Shown here: in pieces, positions 33,970-45,441 of the stretch
Position numbering within the stretch: position 1 is the first letter of the stretch
How the letters are laid out: the number at the start of each line of letters is the position of its first letter
DNA from: Mariannaea sp. PMI_226
Taxonomy: Eukaryota > Ascomycota > Sordariomycetes > Hypocreales > Nectriaceae
Direction: 5' to 3'
NCBI GenBank assembly: GCA_024336345.1
Contig: JANFOG010000013.1
Coordinates: 310,001 to 374,000 of the forward strand
DNA length: 64,000 bases
Position numbers and translations under genes: made by a program
The notes under the pieces: model-generated
The model's input: the letters and a program-made list of their open reading frames with translations, nothing else
Told to the model about the DNA's origin: nothing
The model's database searches: none

Positions 33970-36900
33970 CATTGCGGTATTGTACATTGTTGTATTATCT
34001 TGTAACGTTTCTTGTAACACTACCCTGTAATACTATAATATGGAACGCGGATGATATGAATACCTGTTTTTCAACGTTGGATATCACGTATAGAAGAAGT
34101 ATTGATGGGATTCTTAAATGATGGGGTAGTAGTATTCACGGTGTGGGTGGAGTGAATTGGAGTGATGCCTGGTAAATAAACCCAATAGACATCTGCGACG
34201 TGGTAGATGAAAGAGGAAATAAGACCCTGGAAATGAGTCGACTGTACATATTCGACGTGCTTGATAGTATGCCATGCTCAAATCATAAACTCCCAACGCA
34301 GAGATCATGCAGCCCAGAGTCGAGGTTCGGGAGGGAGCGCCCGTGCCTCACTCTCATCCTGAGGTTCCATCACAGATGCCTCAACAAAGGATATTTGAGT
34401 AGTCACATGATTTTGGCGTGAAAGAGGGAGGGGTGGGTGTCATGGTTGTTGGGCTCGTCGTTTTCACGAAACTGCACGTTTTGGAGTTCTCGCATCTCGG
34501 TACCGAGTTGGGCAGATATCTGCCCGAAACATCTTTAGGCTATGTCTATGTGGGTTTTTGTATGCCCTCTTGTGTGGTGATTGGAGGCGATTACAAGATT
34601 GGAAAAATATTCTCCAACAGGATTGTCCGGGAGGCTATTCAAATGCTAGTAGCATTCACGCTCTTGTCCGTCGCTGTTATTGTGTCCCGCACACATTCTT
34701 TTCATTACGATTCCTCGATACATAGTAGATGACTCCATGTATGGTTTTTGTGCTGCTGGGCTTGAGAAAACAATAGTTTCCATTCCAAGACAGAATATTG
34801 TGTGTCAGTGAGGACGCGGGGTCACATTGTGAGGACAATCTGGATTAGACATATCCAAAGTTGAAACTATCAACGCTGGATCGGCGAGATGCAGGATAAA
34901 AACGACCATAGTTGCCTTGGTCGCCTTGTTTGTCACGAATTCAGGCATTGGTTGGAGAAGAAAAAAAAACAAAGGTCCCCACGTGTGGCAGAGGAAGGCT
35001 TGCTAACCCAATAACATGAAGAAACCTCGAGTCAGGGCAGGGCTAGTATAACAGCCTCACTTCCACGACTGGACGCCGTGGCGGAGGTGATTGGATGAAA
35101 TGCTCGGCTTTTGTCTCGCCATGCGCGTTTCATGCCCACTTTTGCTTCAACCTCCAGCAGAAATACTATTCCCAGATCCCATTCGCACCCCTGGATAACT
35201 CTACCATAGTAGCTGAGATCTGTACGGAGTAAATTACCTGTGGGCTTATTATTTTTGCCACCTCCTGGCCGGAATCCGAAGGCACAGCCCAGTGTTTCTC
35301 AGCACCGCCACCTTCTGGGGATGTTCCGCCCTATCACGAAGCTTACTTACACTGGGGGAATCGAATTATCGTGAATAAGACCGAAGATGAAGAGGAGCTG
35401 GATGCGTAAGATGAAAGATGCAGCTAAACCGGTTCGGACGACTTTTCTTACCCGCGTGACGTTTTCCCGTCTCTGTAATCCATAGTATGCCGACTGATTA
35501 GACGATAGATTGATTCTCAATAAGCCAATATCACAGCAAGGTACGGTGAGGAGGGGAGCTGAAGGCAAGTACAGCATGGATGCAGTTAGACAGGGTGGCC
35601 AGAGTTTCAACCTACCTACCTGACAAGTGACAAAACCAGGGGTGCGGAGCCCTAAAGTTCATATTGTGCAATGAGTGGTTGACGATGCATAAACTACCAA
35701 CAGAAAGGAGGCGGTTTTTTTTTTATCTTGGCTTTCAACGGTGGGGTGGTGAAGTGCAGAAGGAAAAGGGAGGCGAAACAAAAAGGCCAGCGTACACAAC
35801 ATCCACACAATATGTGTCTGCCTATGATCCTTCTCTTCGCCTCAACGTGTCCCTTCCAATAATGAATTCAATTTGATATTCTTGTTCTGTCTGTTGAGAG
35901 CGGAGTTATCCTGCATTTTATCTCCAAAAGCTGCTCGGCCCTTGCCATTCTGGGCCTGAGGCCTCCGAGTCTTCGTCATTGTCATCCGTCACGAAGAGAA
36001 ATGCCGACCCACGCCTCACGCAAGAGGAGGGAAGGGAAAAATATGAGTGAAGAGTGCCCGATGTACCAAATTTCTCACTCATGCCCGAAACCCGAAAATC
36101 ATCACAAGATAAACAAATACACTAACGAGAAGAGTAGCCGGTTCGTCCGAAGGAAGACATTGCCACACCCATGCCCGCGTTCACGCCCACGCCACGCCCT
36201 GCGGCTCGGATGCAGACAGGCTGCGAGGCAACCATGCACTCTCAACTTCTTCTCCAAAAATGAAGGGACCAAGCCCGTTCCACCTTCTTTCTTCCTCAGA
36301 CATGAAACAGGGGATGAAAAAATCGAGGAGTTGAAAGTCGTCTTCTCCTTCACTTTCTTCTTCTTCCTCCTCCCTCCTCCTTCTCTCCCTCCTCTTACAT
36401 CCTTTCATCTTCGATTTACACGACACTCTCCAACTCATCGATATGAAAGGATGAAAACAACGCGCCGGGCCCTTCGGAATTCGACATAACACCAAAAAAA
36501 AAAAAAAAGTGAAAAAGAAAATGTAAAACAGCAACACCGTCTCGCCTTCCAAAAGCCACGTCGCGGTGCCTGCCGCTCTTTGAAAGCTTCCCAGAAGCTC
36601 GGGGTATCATGTTCCTATTTTCTCCCGAACCTTGCAGCCCGGCTGCAACATGAGTTCTCGCTCGAAATGCAAACATTTTGCAACCGTTGTGGTCTGGATG
36701 ATAGGACCGGCCCGCCTCTCGGCACCAAGAAGACAAAAAAATGTGAGAAAGGAAAAAAAAGAGGCAATAAACGCAACATGAACAACGAGCACGTGAACGT
36801 GTGAACCCTCCCCTACATACTCAAAATATGTTACCCGCAAGCTCCCTCGTCCGTTCCTTGAAGTCTCGCGGCTTTCCTCCTGGTTCCTTCGGAGGAATGA

Positions 36901-37110
36901 CACTTGAAAACCTGCCAACATCCGAGTCACCAGACCCACTTCGGTCCCGGGCCGTTGATGAACTTAGAGTGCCGGCCCACCGACCGAGCATCACGGCCCG
37001 AAGGTCGGTCATGTTCGCTTATTTCCAATTTCAACGACATCTTTCAGATGCTCATTGATTTCTCAGCACAGGGGCAGCTATCAAGCTCAAGACCAAAATC
37101 ACACCCAAAT
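33970..37110. other. Long intergenic region
   Basis: 3.1 kb with no supportable gene. Simple A- and T-rich tracts occur (for example 36494-36508 and 36350-36400). Open frames up to 162 codons at 36001-36489 are low-complexity and lack features. Confidence 0.5.
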
Positions 37111-37926
37111 TTATCTGTGTGACCTTTGAGTATGGCGCTTTTTCTTCGATTGGGAGCTTCGCGCAACCTCGACCATGACGGGCTGCTCAGCTTCTGGTCG
37201 CCGCCAACCTGCCGGGTAGAAATTATGACCCTGCTGAGAGTCCTCCTCCCGGTACTCTCTGAGGTAATCATATTCTTGATTGCCAATAATCCTGATCCTA
37301 TATATGTGGTCGATGAAATGGTAGTCAGGGCGAATCTCATCCAAACCGTATTCCCGTCGTCGCAAATGGCGGGCGATATGATGGATTCGTTTTTGGTAGC
37401 ATGCTTTTCTGTCATTGTACGTGTTTGAAGTCGCAACATACTTGGCTGAACAAAACCAGCAGATACAATGTGTCGGGAACACATGGTTGAGGTGCACGTT
37501 GGCAATGTGGGTGAGCCAACCCTCTTCATCATCAATATGGAAACTTGCATTGCAACGATCGTAATGATTGAACTCGCAAGGCAGTGTTGGCGCGGTGGGC
37601 TCCGGGTTTGGAAGTGGCAGATGGTGGAAGTCACGAACATCTCCATCTGTGGATGGCACAGTGAGTATGGTAGGTGACCGATATGCATATTCCGGATCAA
37701 AGACCTCAGAGTATGCTGTGTGGCTGGTATCCCCGGACATCATGCTACGCGGGATTGTGAGGTTATGGTGGGATGCTGACGAATCCTCCGACATTATTCT
37801 GGAAGGATAATAATCGGCTGTGGATTGATAGCACGAGGGTTGTTGACGATCCCCATTCCCATCCCGGTACGTATCGATGAAGTTGTATATTCCGGTGGGA
37901 TCAACCTGACAGATGGCGGAGGTCAT
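37111..37926 (-). CDS. Fungal C2H2/CxxC zinc-finger-like protein
   Basis: Intronless, 271 residues. After about 110 Ser/Tyr/Pro-rich residues comes a Cys/His block: LPCEF...RC followed by W.THIANVHL and FPTHCICWFC, then KRIHHIARHLRR and RPDYHFIDHIY. The order C-x(8)-C, H-x(4)-H, CWFC and H-x(3)-H resembles a filamentous-fungal family I remember, often annotated as C2H2 zinc-finger proteins, with the conserved hallmark CWFC...RM.HI..H. The C-terminus is basic (SKKKRHTQRSHR), compatible with a nuclear signal. It probably binds nucleic acid, but the target and role are unknown. A TATAAA on the minus strand lies about 32 nt upstream of the ATG. No other gene lies within 3 kb on either side. Confidence 0.8.
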   Translation of the reverse strand: MTSAICQVDPTGIYNFIDTYRDGNGDRQQPSCYQSTADYYPSRIMSEDSSASHHNLTIPRSMMSGDTSHTAYSEVFDPEYAYRSPTILTVPSTDGDVRDFHHLPLPNPEPTAPTLPCEFNHYDRCNASFHIDDEEGWLTHIANVHLNHVFPTHCICWFCSAKYVATSNTYNDRKACYQKRIHHIARHLRRREYGLDEIRPDYHFIDHIYRIRIIGNQEYDYLREYREEDSQQGHNFYPAGWRRPEAEQPVMVEVARSSQSKKKRHTQRSHR

Positions 37927-40900
37927 GTTGAATGAATGTTGACCCTAAATATGCTGATTTATAACTAGCAAGGGAGCTGGTAGGCGAGCTGGGATAGACC
38001 AGACGACACGGCAACAGGTGTCGTGACGAGAAAAAAAAAAAGGTCCTCTTTTGCCAGGTAGCACAAGCGCACAACAGGCGCACAACAAAGCTAATGGCAG
38101 GTGTGTACCTGATGCACTCAGTCGACAGTTGGAGACAGGCCAGGATTGATTTTTGACAAAACCCGCCGGTCAGCTTTATGGGAAATATCAGCTCGTGGAG
38201 TGGTGGTGAGGAACCAATGGTACTTGGAGAATGTACCTTCCGATACTCGCTTATCCAGGTCCAGAATCAGAGGAGCACAAGGTCACAGTAAAGGTTAGGG
38301 TCACTCGAACGCAGCCCGAATTTCTGGAACCGAAGGAGAGTGTTGCTGTCGTCCACAACAAGACAAAGTTGACAACGCTTGGTTGTTAAAAGTGCTCAAA
38401 CAAGGGACACAATATCCGTGGGGGAGAAGTGATCGGAAGCCCAAGACGAGTTGCGGATCCTTCGGTCTTTATATAACACATCAGCGCCCAACTTTAGTGG
38501 CTAGTTTCCTACTCAAGCAAGCAGCAACCGCACGTCTTCCTCCGACAAAAAGGACCAAGACTGCCATGTATCAATGTACAGGAAGACGGAGAAAACACGA
38601 TTAACGTGTTCATATGCATCATCACTGGCCCCCAGATATCCGGACAGGGGGCATGGACGACGCCGCTAGAACCGATTCGATTTTGCTGCTGGGGGGGTGC
38701 TGTGGGATGTTGGTGCACCGCCTGGTGTTTGTTGCTACCCTGAGAGAAAACACGTCCGTAAGATATAATGGAGGTGATGAATTGGCAACTTGGCACCACA
38801 AACGGGGTGCGGCTTTTCAGGTTGGGAGCATTTATCGAGGGATTCTTGAGAGCGATATGATTTTGTAAGTGCCCCCGTTTGCAGTACAGAATTTTGACTA
38901 TTTCTCCCCATAGCATAATTATCTACTTGCTGTTAGGCCTCAGCCGGGTTTTCCTGGAAAAGCTAAAGCTACTTGGGGCAGAAACAACTGGACCTGACGC
39001 CGTGACTTGCATATTTGGTGCATCGGGCCTGAGTTACACAGGTCTGGAACCCTGGAGACACACAACCAATGCTACGTACCTCACCTCTCGGTCCTCAAGC
39101 CAGTTAACCCCCTCCCCCCCGGAGAAAAAAAATGGAAAAAGGATGATGAGAAGGCCGAATTCACCACCTGCCTTTTTGTGGAGATGTGAAATTGATGGAC
39201 GTTTATGCTTTAGACCACGCCCGTTCCGACCAGTGCGGCGGAAACACGTGGAGGGGAGATGTGCGCCGTTGTGGGCGTGGATGGTCCCGTTGATGTCAGT
39301 TTTTGAGCTGATGGTCATGACATCAGGATGGTTGAGAAGCCCTATGAGAGAGATTTGAAATTCCAAATCATACAACAGAGCTCATTTTATTAGTGTAAGT
39401 CAGACGTCAAATTCGGTACAACTCAACTTCTCAGATACTTTCATCGTCTCTCGGAGGACATCCCAGCCCAGCCCTGTCATGGCCCCTGCGGAACGGCACG
39501 CAAGCGGGGCAACTTGAGGATTGATCAGTAGGTACATATCCCAAGGAGAATATTCCGTAGGTAAGAAACGAGATGGAGGGCAGCTTCTGGAGGCGCCTCT
39601 ATGGGTGGGAGATGCCCGAGACCCCGAGAATTGAGGCTGAAGGAGTTACGACTCCACACCACAGATTTCCTCCCCTCTCCAAATGACTCTTTTGGGGGTC
39701 TGTGGTTTCGGCAGGCGACTGCATATCTCAACTTTGTTTAGTTTGGCTCTCTGCCTAATGCATTTCAAAGCATCCCACTGGCACAGTTACATCTGAAGGA
39801 ATGTGCTTCGTCACTGTTTCCCCCAGCTTTGGTTCCCTCAAGGGAAGTCCGACCGATCTATTATTCACGATTCAAATCTCAATCGTTCTACGCCCATGAG
39901 CGAAGACAGTTTGACGGGTCTATGTGCAGATATCTTTGCATTACATCTCCATATTTTCCAGGCAGAGACGGCATTATCGCCTCATAGAGGAGTTTAAACG
40001 GGCGGTTCCGCTGACTACGTGGACGGTCTTGGGACGCGTTTTTGGATTCGGATGGCGAGCTGTTAACCGAGGACAGCAATGGAGTTGGCATGTTGTTAAC
40101 AACATCGAGTTGCGTTATCGGCAAAAGAACCTGACCTCTCGTGCATGCACGCAGTCGTCAGAAAGAATCGCTGTGGGAATGTGCATGGGTGCAGTTAATC
40201 ACGATGAACCCATGCCCAGCTGGAGCGGCCGCACACGCACAGGGTGGGAACCAGCCCTACGAGTGTGGCACGCAACGTCCACAATCCATTGCAGATCAAT
40301 GGCAAGCCGGGGAGGGGGGGAGAGGGGAGCCAAGACAGCTACGTTACTTGCGTCCTTGGTGAAGTGTGCTTGGCCCCCGGAATGGATAGGGCTGAATGAT
40401 GATGGGACACTTCGTACAGATTACATTGCCCGGCCGTTGAGAGAGGAGAGCGGGTCGCCCTTGGCTCGCTATCATGCGACAAGGGATCAACATTAGTAAC
40501 GTCATGCTTGTGACCATGTGCACGCACCCACGGGGAAGCGATCGATTGGAGAGACTCAACTTCGTATTTTTGCCCAGGGGATTTAGTTGACGTGAGGCAG
40601 TGTTGGTGATTTTAACCAGAATTCAACCTGCATCGGTTCAAATGGGCTCGCGAAGTAGCTTGCCCAAGGTCATCATTGCTGTCTGATAGCGGGGCGGCTC
40701 CATCGTGGTCTCGGTTGGCCGCATATTCTCGGGAATCTCACTTCGAGCTTCTCCATTTCTCCTTCGTGACCAACTGGTGTCTGTGTAGTTGTTCTACCGA
40801 AAATGCCGACTTTTTAGTTTTTATGATTCTAGTAATTTTTCTGGTTTTGTTTTTACAGAGCTACTTAAGATCTGGACTTGAGGAATTGGGAGCTACAGAA

Positions 40901-41290
40901 GCTTTTCAATAAGCATCTAGAAAGATATTCCAGAGTTGTGCTGTAGTACAGCTCTAATATTGATGATGTATATGCAATATCCTCTTCTTTTTTTGTTCAA
41001 TGTGTTCGAGGAATAATGTGAAAACCAAGAATGATGGGAGGGGGAAAAAAGACACCCCTAAAAAAATGACACCTATCATAACTGTAAATGGGAGGATTAT
41101 TATCCTCATGCCCACTCTTTCCTGTAAAGAATTGCTCTGTATGGCCATATGCTCCTAGTACCCAAGAGAAAGAAGAAAAAACGCCAATGGTAACCTAGAC
41201 TCTACTGTGCGTCTTGGAATATATAAAAAAAAAAGGAAGAAAAAGAATAAGAAAAACTCTCCCAACGCCAGTGAAGAGGTGCGCTCCCTT
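37927..41290. other. Long intergenic region
   Basis: 3.4 kb without a recognisable gene. Several open frames of 80-190 codons lack coding features, and the longest, at 39924-40496, has no ATG at its 5' end. Confidence 0.5.
37958..37963 (-). promoter_or_regulatory. TATA-like element of the zinc-finger gene
   Basis: TATAAA on the minus strand, about 32 nt before the ATG at 37926. If it is the functional TATA box the leader must be very short. Confidence 0.35.
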
Positions 41291-42949
41291 TTACTCAGGG
41301 CTGCATAACACCCTCGCTTTTACAATGACATTGCGATACTGCAGGTGGCCTCCGTTCTCGTCGCCGTGCTTGATCACGCCGGGGAACGCGACGCAGCAGA
41401 TTTCCCTCGTGGTGAGTGCTTCCTCGTCCTCGCCGCCCAGATCCTCCATGAGGTCGGGCTCGAAGAGGACGCGCTGGTGGGGGAGGATGGCCGGCATGTG
41501 GACCTTGAGGACGGCACGCTGGACGACGAGCAGGCGGGCGAGCTCGACCGAGTTGTTGACGAGGACACGGAGGCCCGAGTCCCGGGCCTCGGAGGGGGAG
41601 GTGCCGGCGAGGGCGTCGAGGATGCGGGTGATGCGGGAGATGACGGCCTCGGTGATGCGGGCGGTGGAGTCGGCGAGCTGGGAGGATGCGTCGCGGCGGA
41701 GGATGGTGAGGGTGGAGGATCGCCATTGGTTCACGGGTTCGTCTGATGATGCTGCGGTTGTTCGAGATTGAGCTAATATGTTCAGGATTTTAGAAGGGGA
41801 AGAGAGAGAGAGGGGGAAGACCTACAGAATGAAGACAGGAGCTTTTCCATTTGGCGAAACTGTTGTTCTTGCTCGTCCGATAGTCCGACATAATAGGCGT
41901 CAAAGACCATTTCAACTAATATTCTTGAGACGATGCTCTGTAGAAGATGCACCTTTGCGGTCGAGACCAGCTCCTCGTACATGGGAACCAATTCGCAGAG
42001 TTCTGCGAGCGTCGCTTCGTCTAGATTTGCCAGGCCTGTCCAAAAAGCAAAGAAGCATTGAGTTAGCCCATTGTCTTGGTTGCCTTCCCCCAACATCTTC
42101 CATATAGGAAAATAAGGGAAGGGGATTGGGGTGCAAGTATCATTTCATAGAGAGACTGTGTGTATATAGGTGTGTAAATGAGATGAGGGGGGAAATCTGG
42201 GATAACCTACTCAACTTGGCTTTTCGAAAGTTCACAATAACCCAGTTCTGCAAGCCGTTGCCCAGCCTCGTCATCCCGTCGCCAAACGTCTCGTCGCATT
42301 CTTGCCCCTCGGTCCGGGTGCTGTTGCTCACCCACTCCTTCAGTCCGCGGACCTGTCCTCTCAGGCCCCGGATCTCGTCGTCCCGCTCCTTGAGCTCCCG
42401 GCGGAGCACCTCCCAGCCTTCACGCAGCTCCTCGCGCTCACCCTCCCGCACCTCGACCTCGGCGCGGAGCAGACGCAGCTCCGTGTCCGTACGCAGGTAC
42501 TGCTGGTTCAGGGCGCTGTGCTTTGCCTGCCAGAAGGTGGCCGTCTCGCTCTCGTTTTGGCTCAGCTTGTCCAGCTCGCGGTGGAATTCCCGCTCCATGA
42601 TGTCCATTTCCTTCTCCAAGTAGGCGATCCTGTCGTCCTTCTCGCGCATGGCGGCATCTCGCTCCCGGTCTCTCTCCTTCTTCTCCCTGCGCTCACGGCG
42701 GTCCTTGTCCTTTTCCTTGTCCTTGCGGTCCTTATCGCGGTCCTTTTCCTTTACGCTTGCGCTGCGGGAGGCGGAGGAGTGGTCCTTTTCCTTGGTGCGT
42801 TCTGCAAGCGTAACGCCCCCTTCGATGGGCTCTTCGGAGGAAATGGCATTCGTGATCATGGCCGCTCGAGGCGGTGGGGCCGGCATGCTATTGCGGTTTG
42901 GATTGGGGACGCTTGGAGTAGGGCGGCGCTTGTCCATGACAGCGTTCAT
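41291..42949 (-). CDS. Coiled-coil protein of unknown function
   Basis: Three exons (42949-42211, 42035-41826, 41772-41291) encode 476 residues. Both introns (175 and 53 nt) are phase 1 and use the donor GTAGGT; the first has a CTAAC branch site. The N-terminus is Pro/Ser/Asn-rich (about 1-45). A very charged Lys/Asp/Glu/Arg stretch follows (about 55-110), then a predicted long coiled coil (about 110-215). The C-terminal 260 residues look globular and helical (LANLDEATLAELCELVPMY, VSRILVEMVFDAYYVGL) and end with a patch around CCVAFPGVIKHGDENGG. I recognise no named domain, though the C-terminal part resembles conserved fungal proteins of unknown function. The start at 42949 was chosen as the first ATG; a second in-frame ATG lies four codons on. 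It may be a scaffold, but this is speculation. Confidence 0.75.
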
Positions 42950-44640
42950 GATGGCTATATCTAGCAATGGTAACGGCGTGTAATCTCTTTTTTTCTTTGG
43001 TTTGCGTCAGTACGGCAGCAGGGGGTTTTGTGGCCGTCAAGGCTGACTGGTCGTTAAGGGATTTCGTGGGTTGATCGTGGTCTCGTGTGTCAAGGGAACG
43101 GGGAGATCGTCAAGGCGTAGTTGCAATGGCGGGGTATGAGGTCAGACGGAAGCTGGTACGGCATTGCCGCTGGCATGAAGTTCCTGAGTTCTTAGACAAT
43201 GGCGGCCCCTTGCAATCGAGGTGAAAGAAAAAAAAATATGGAGTTTGAAGGCTGGTCCTGGAGCGCTGAAAGGGGGAGGGAGGTAGCGAAGTATGGGGGG
43301 GATGAGATGGGAGAAGATTGTTTATTCCTGGTGCCTGGAGCGATGGCGAGTTGAATCTTGGCTCCAGGCCTGTGCAGTGCGAAAGTTGAGGTTGGTCTAG
43401 GGACTCCAGGCTGCCCTTGTAGGGCTATGGAAGCTGAAGTGCAGTGGGGGGGAATGGGGGCCATTGGATGGGTTCTTGAAGGGCTGTAGTGGGGTTCGAC
43501 TGTGGCGGGTGGCTGCTGACAGGAGGTGGGCAAAGTGGGCTATGCTGGTGTGTGGTCAAGGGCACGATTGGTAATGTTGTTGGGCGAAGGTACCCAAAGC
43601 AGCAGCTTATGGGAGTATTACCGTCTATAGAGCTCAGGCAACGAGATATTGGGACATGGCCTCAAGATCCATTCTACAATAAATTAAATTGGGATAGAAT
43701 GGACGCATGATCATGAGATTGGGGGTTGGCACTTCTGTGAAATTGCGTGGCCATTCGGGTGGTATTGGGATACGTCGTATTTACTAGGCATATAAATATG
43801 AGAATGGAGGAGTTATGAATGACTTCGCCGCAAAATACAGTAGCTACGTTAGGTAATTGACTACCTGTCTTCAATACAGACAACTGATGCCTGCGCTGGG
43901 AAGGGAGGCAACGATAAACTGACATCCAACTGAGCACATGCCGCACACATTCAAGCTGGGCAAAAAAAAATATCTGCCAATGCGAGATTATGAGGACAAA
44001 AATCAGTGCTCCGGCTAATTACCACACCCCATGCTCAAAATGTGGCGGCGGCAATAACATGAACATGGACATGGGGGAAGATGTAAGAGGTTCAGTCCTG
44101 GTGAAGGGTTGTCAGACTTTGCAGGTCGTTATCAAGGCCATTGGATTGAACTGGACCGATCACTGGTTCCTAATTGCTGAGTATTTTTTTTAAATAAAAA
44201 AAAACCTATACAGCAACTTAACATGTTGTCCATCGATTGTGTATCCCTTGGCGGTCAAGATGCTTGTACTTGCCTCACCCTTCGTCCCCGAGTAATGTGA
44301 TGCTTGGAGCTTGGGCTCTAGAGGGGCCTGTGACCTAGCATCATGACATCGGCATTATTAAGTACGTAGGTAAAAGATAAGAGAAAAAAAGAAGAAAAAA
44401 AGTATGAAGAATACTGTTGCCTAGACATTATCCTCATCAGTGTGGCCCCCTTATCCTTTTCGTTGAGATATCCAACAGAAGAGTCCAAAAAAAAAAAAAA
44501 AAGATGACCAAAAAAAAGGAAAAGATGTAGGTCATCCAGCCAGCATCTAAATGCCAGCCTAATAAAGCATACGCAATGCAAAACGGCCAGGCTACCATTA
44601 TTCATTCATTCAGTCAGTCAATCAGCTATTCATTGCCTCT
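42950..44640. other. Intergenic region
   Basis: 1.7 kb with the promoter of the coiled-coil gene at the left and the 3' flank of the 2H phosphoesterase gene at the right. A-rich tracts near 44380-44520. No supportable gene. Confidence 0.5.
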
Positions 44641-45441
44641 TCAGAACGAAACCTCGGCCTCCACCTCATATACTTCATCGTCGGTGCCCTCCACCTTGCG
44701 GGCCCCCATTTTGCACAGCGTCACCTTGTCGACGGGCATGTCCTCGACCCAGACGTAGTCATGGTAGCGGTCGATCACAAAATTTGCGTCCATGGTCATA
44801 GGCCCGTCGCGGTCGCGCCCACGCGGGCGCCCGCGCTTGCGGACGTAGATGGTATTGACGACGGTGGCGTGTAGTAGGAGCGGGCGGTTCTCATCCGCCA
44901 TGAGGCCAGCTTCCTGGAAGGTCTGTTTAATATCTTGGCAGAAGCGGTAAAGGACACCGTCCGGGTCGACCGGCGGCGCGTACAGGACAGTGGTGCTAGA
45001 AGGGTTGCGCATAGCTTCGAGTCCCTGCAGGGTGATGGACAGCCGCCCTTCCGGACCATCTGACGCGGCTGCTGCTGATGCTGGAGTTCTAGTAGCGGGA
45101 GCCTTGAGGGCTGGATCATCTGTCAATATCAAATCCCCAAACTTCTCCGGCGCCTGCTCGACGGGCAGAGCCTGTCTGGCTTTGGAGAGGACGTCCTTCA
45201 ACCGCAAGCCTCGGAGTACGTCGCTTGCCTTCTGAAGGTCCCCGTCGTTCCGTAAGCCCATGACCCCCAGGGTCAGGTGCAAAGTCCCAGGAGGCCGGAT
45301 GGCGGCTGGGTGAATGTCCATGCTCATGTGGTTCATGGCATCAGCCTTGAAGCGCGAGAGGTTGCTGACGAGCTGGGAGCCAACGAGGGGAATGCACACG
45401 AAGTGTGTCGGGGCCACCGGGCGAACAAAGGACGCTGCCAT
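44641..45441 (-). CDS. AKAP7/ASCC1-like 2H phosphoesterase
   Basis: Intronless, 266 residues from the ATG at 45441. Two HxT motifs define the 2H fold: HLTLGV (55-60) and HATVVNT (191-197). Between them lie the hydrophobic strands expected of the two half-domains and a variable Ala-rich insertion (about 110-132). The N-terminal THFVCIPL and the spacing match the AKAP7 NLS-type 2'-5' RNA ligase-like domain, also found in the human ASCC1 protein. Members cleave or form 2'-5' or cyclic phosphodiester bonds in RNA or nucleotides. Both catalytic His/Thr pairs are intact, so an active enzyme is likely, but the substrate is unknown. A short basic cluster (RKRGRPRGRDR, about 201-211) follows the second motif and could contact RNA. 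Confidence 0.88.
   Translation of the reverse strand: MAASFVRPVAPTHFVCIPLVGSQLVSNLSRFKADAMNHMSMDIHPAAIRPPGTLHLTLGVMGLRNDGDLQKASDVLRGLRLKDVLSKARQALPVEQAPEKFGDLILTDDPALKAPATRTPASAAAASDGPEGRLSITLQGLEAMRNPSSTTVLYAPPVDPDGVLYRFCQDIKQTFQEAGLMADENRPLLLHATVVNTIYVRKRGRPRGRDRDGPMTMDANFVIDRYHDYVWVEDMPVDKVTLCKMGARKVEGTDDEVYEVEAEVSF

Noticed and set aside
39924..40496. 190-codon open frame on +
   Set aside because: Starts with GTG rather than ATG and has no coding features.
42302..42964. 220-codon open frame antisense to the coiled-coil gene
   Set aside because: Leu-rich mirror image of the Glu/Lys-rich coiled coil; no start context or features of its own.
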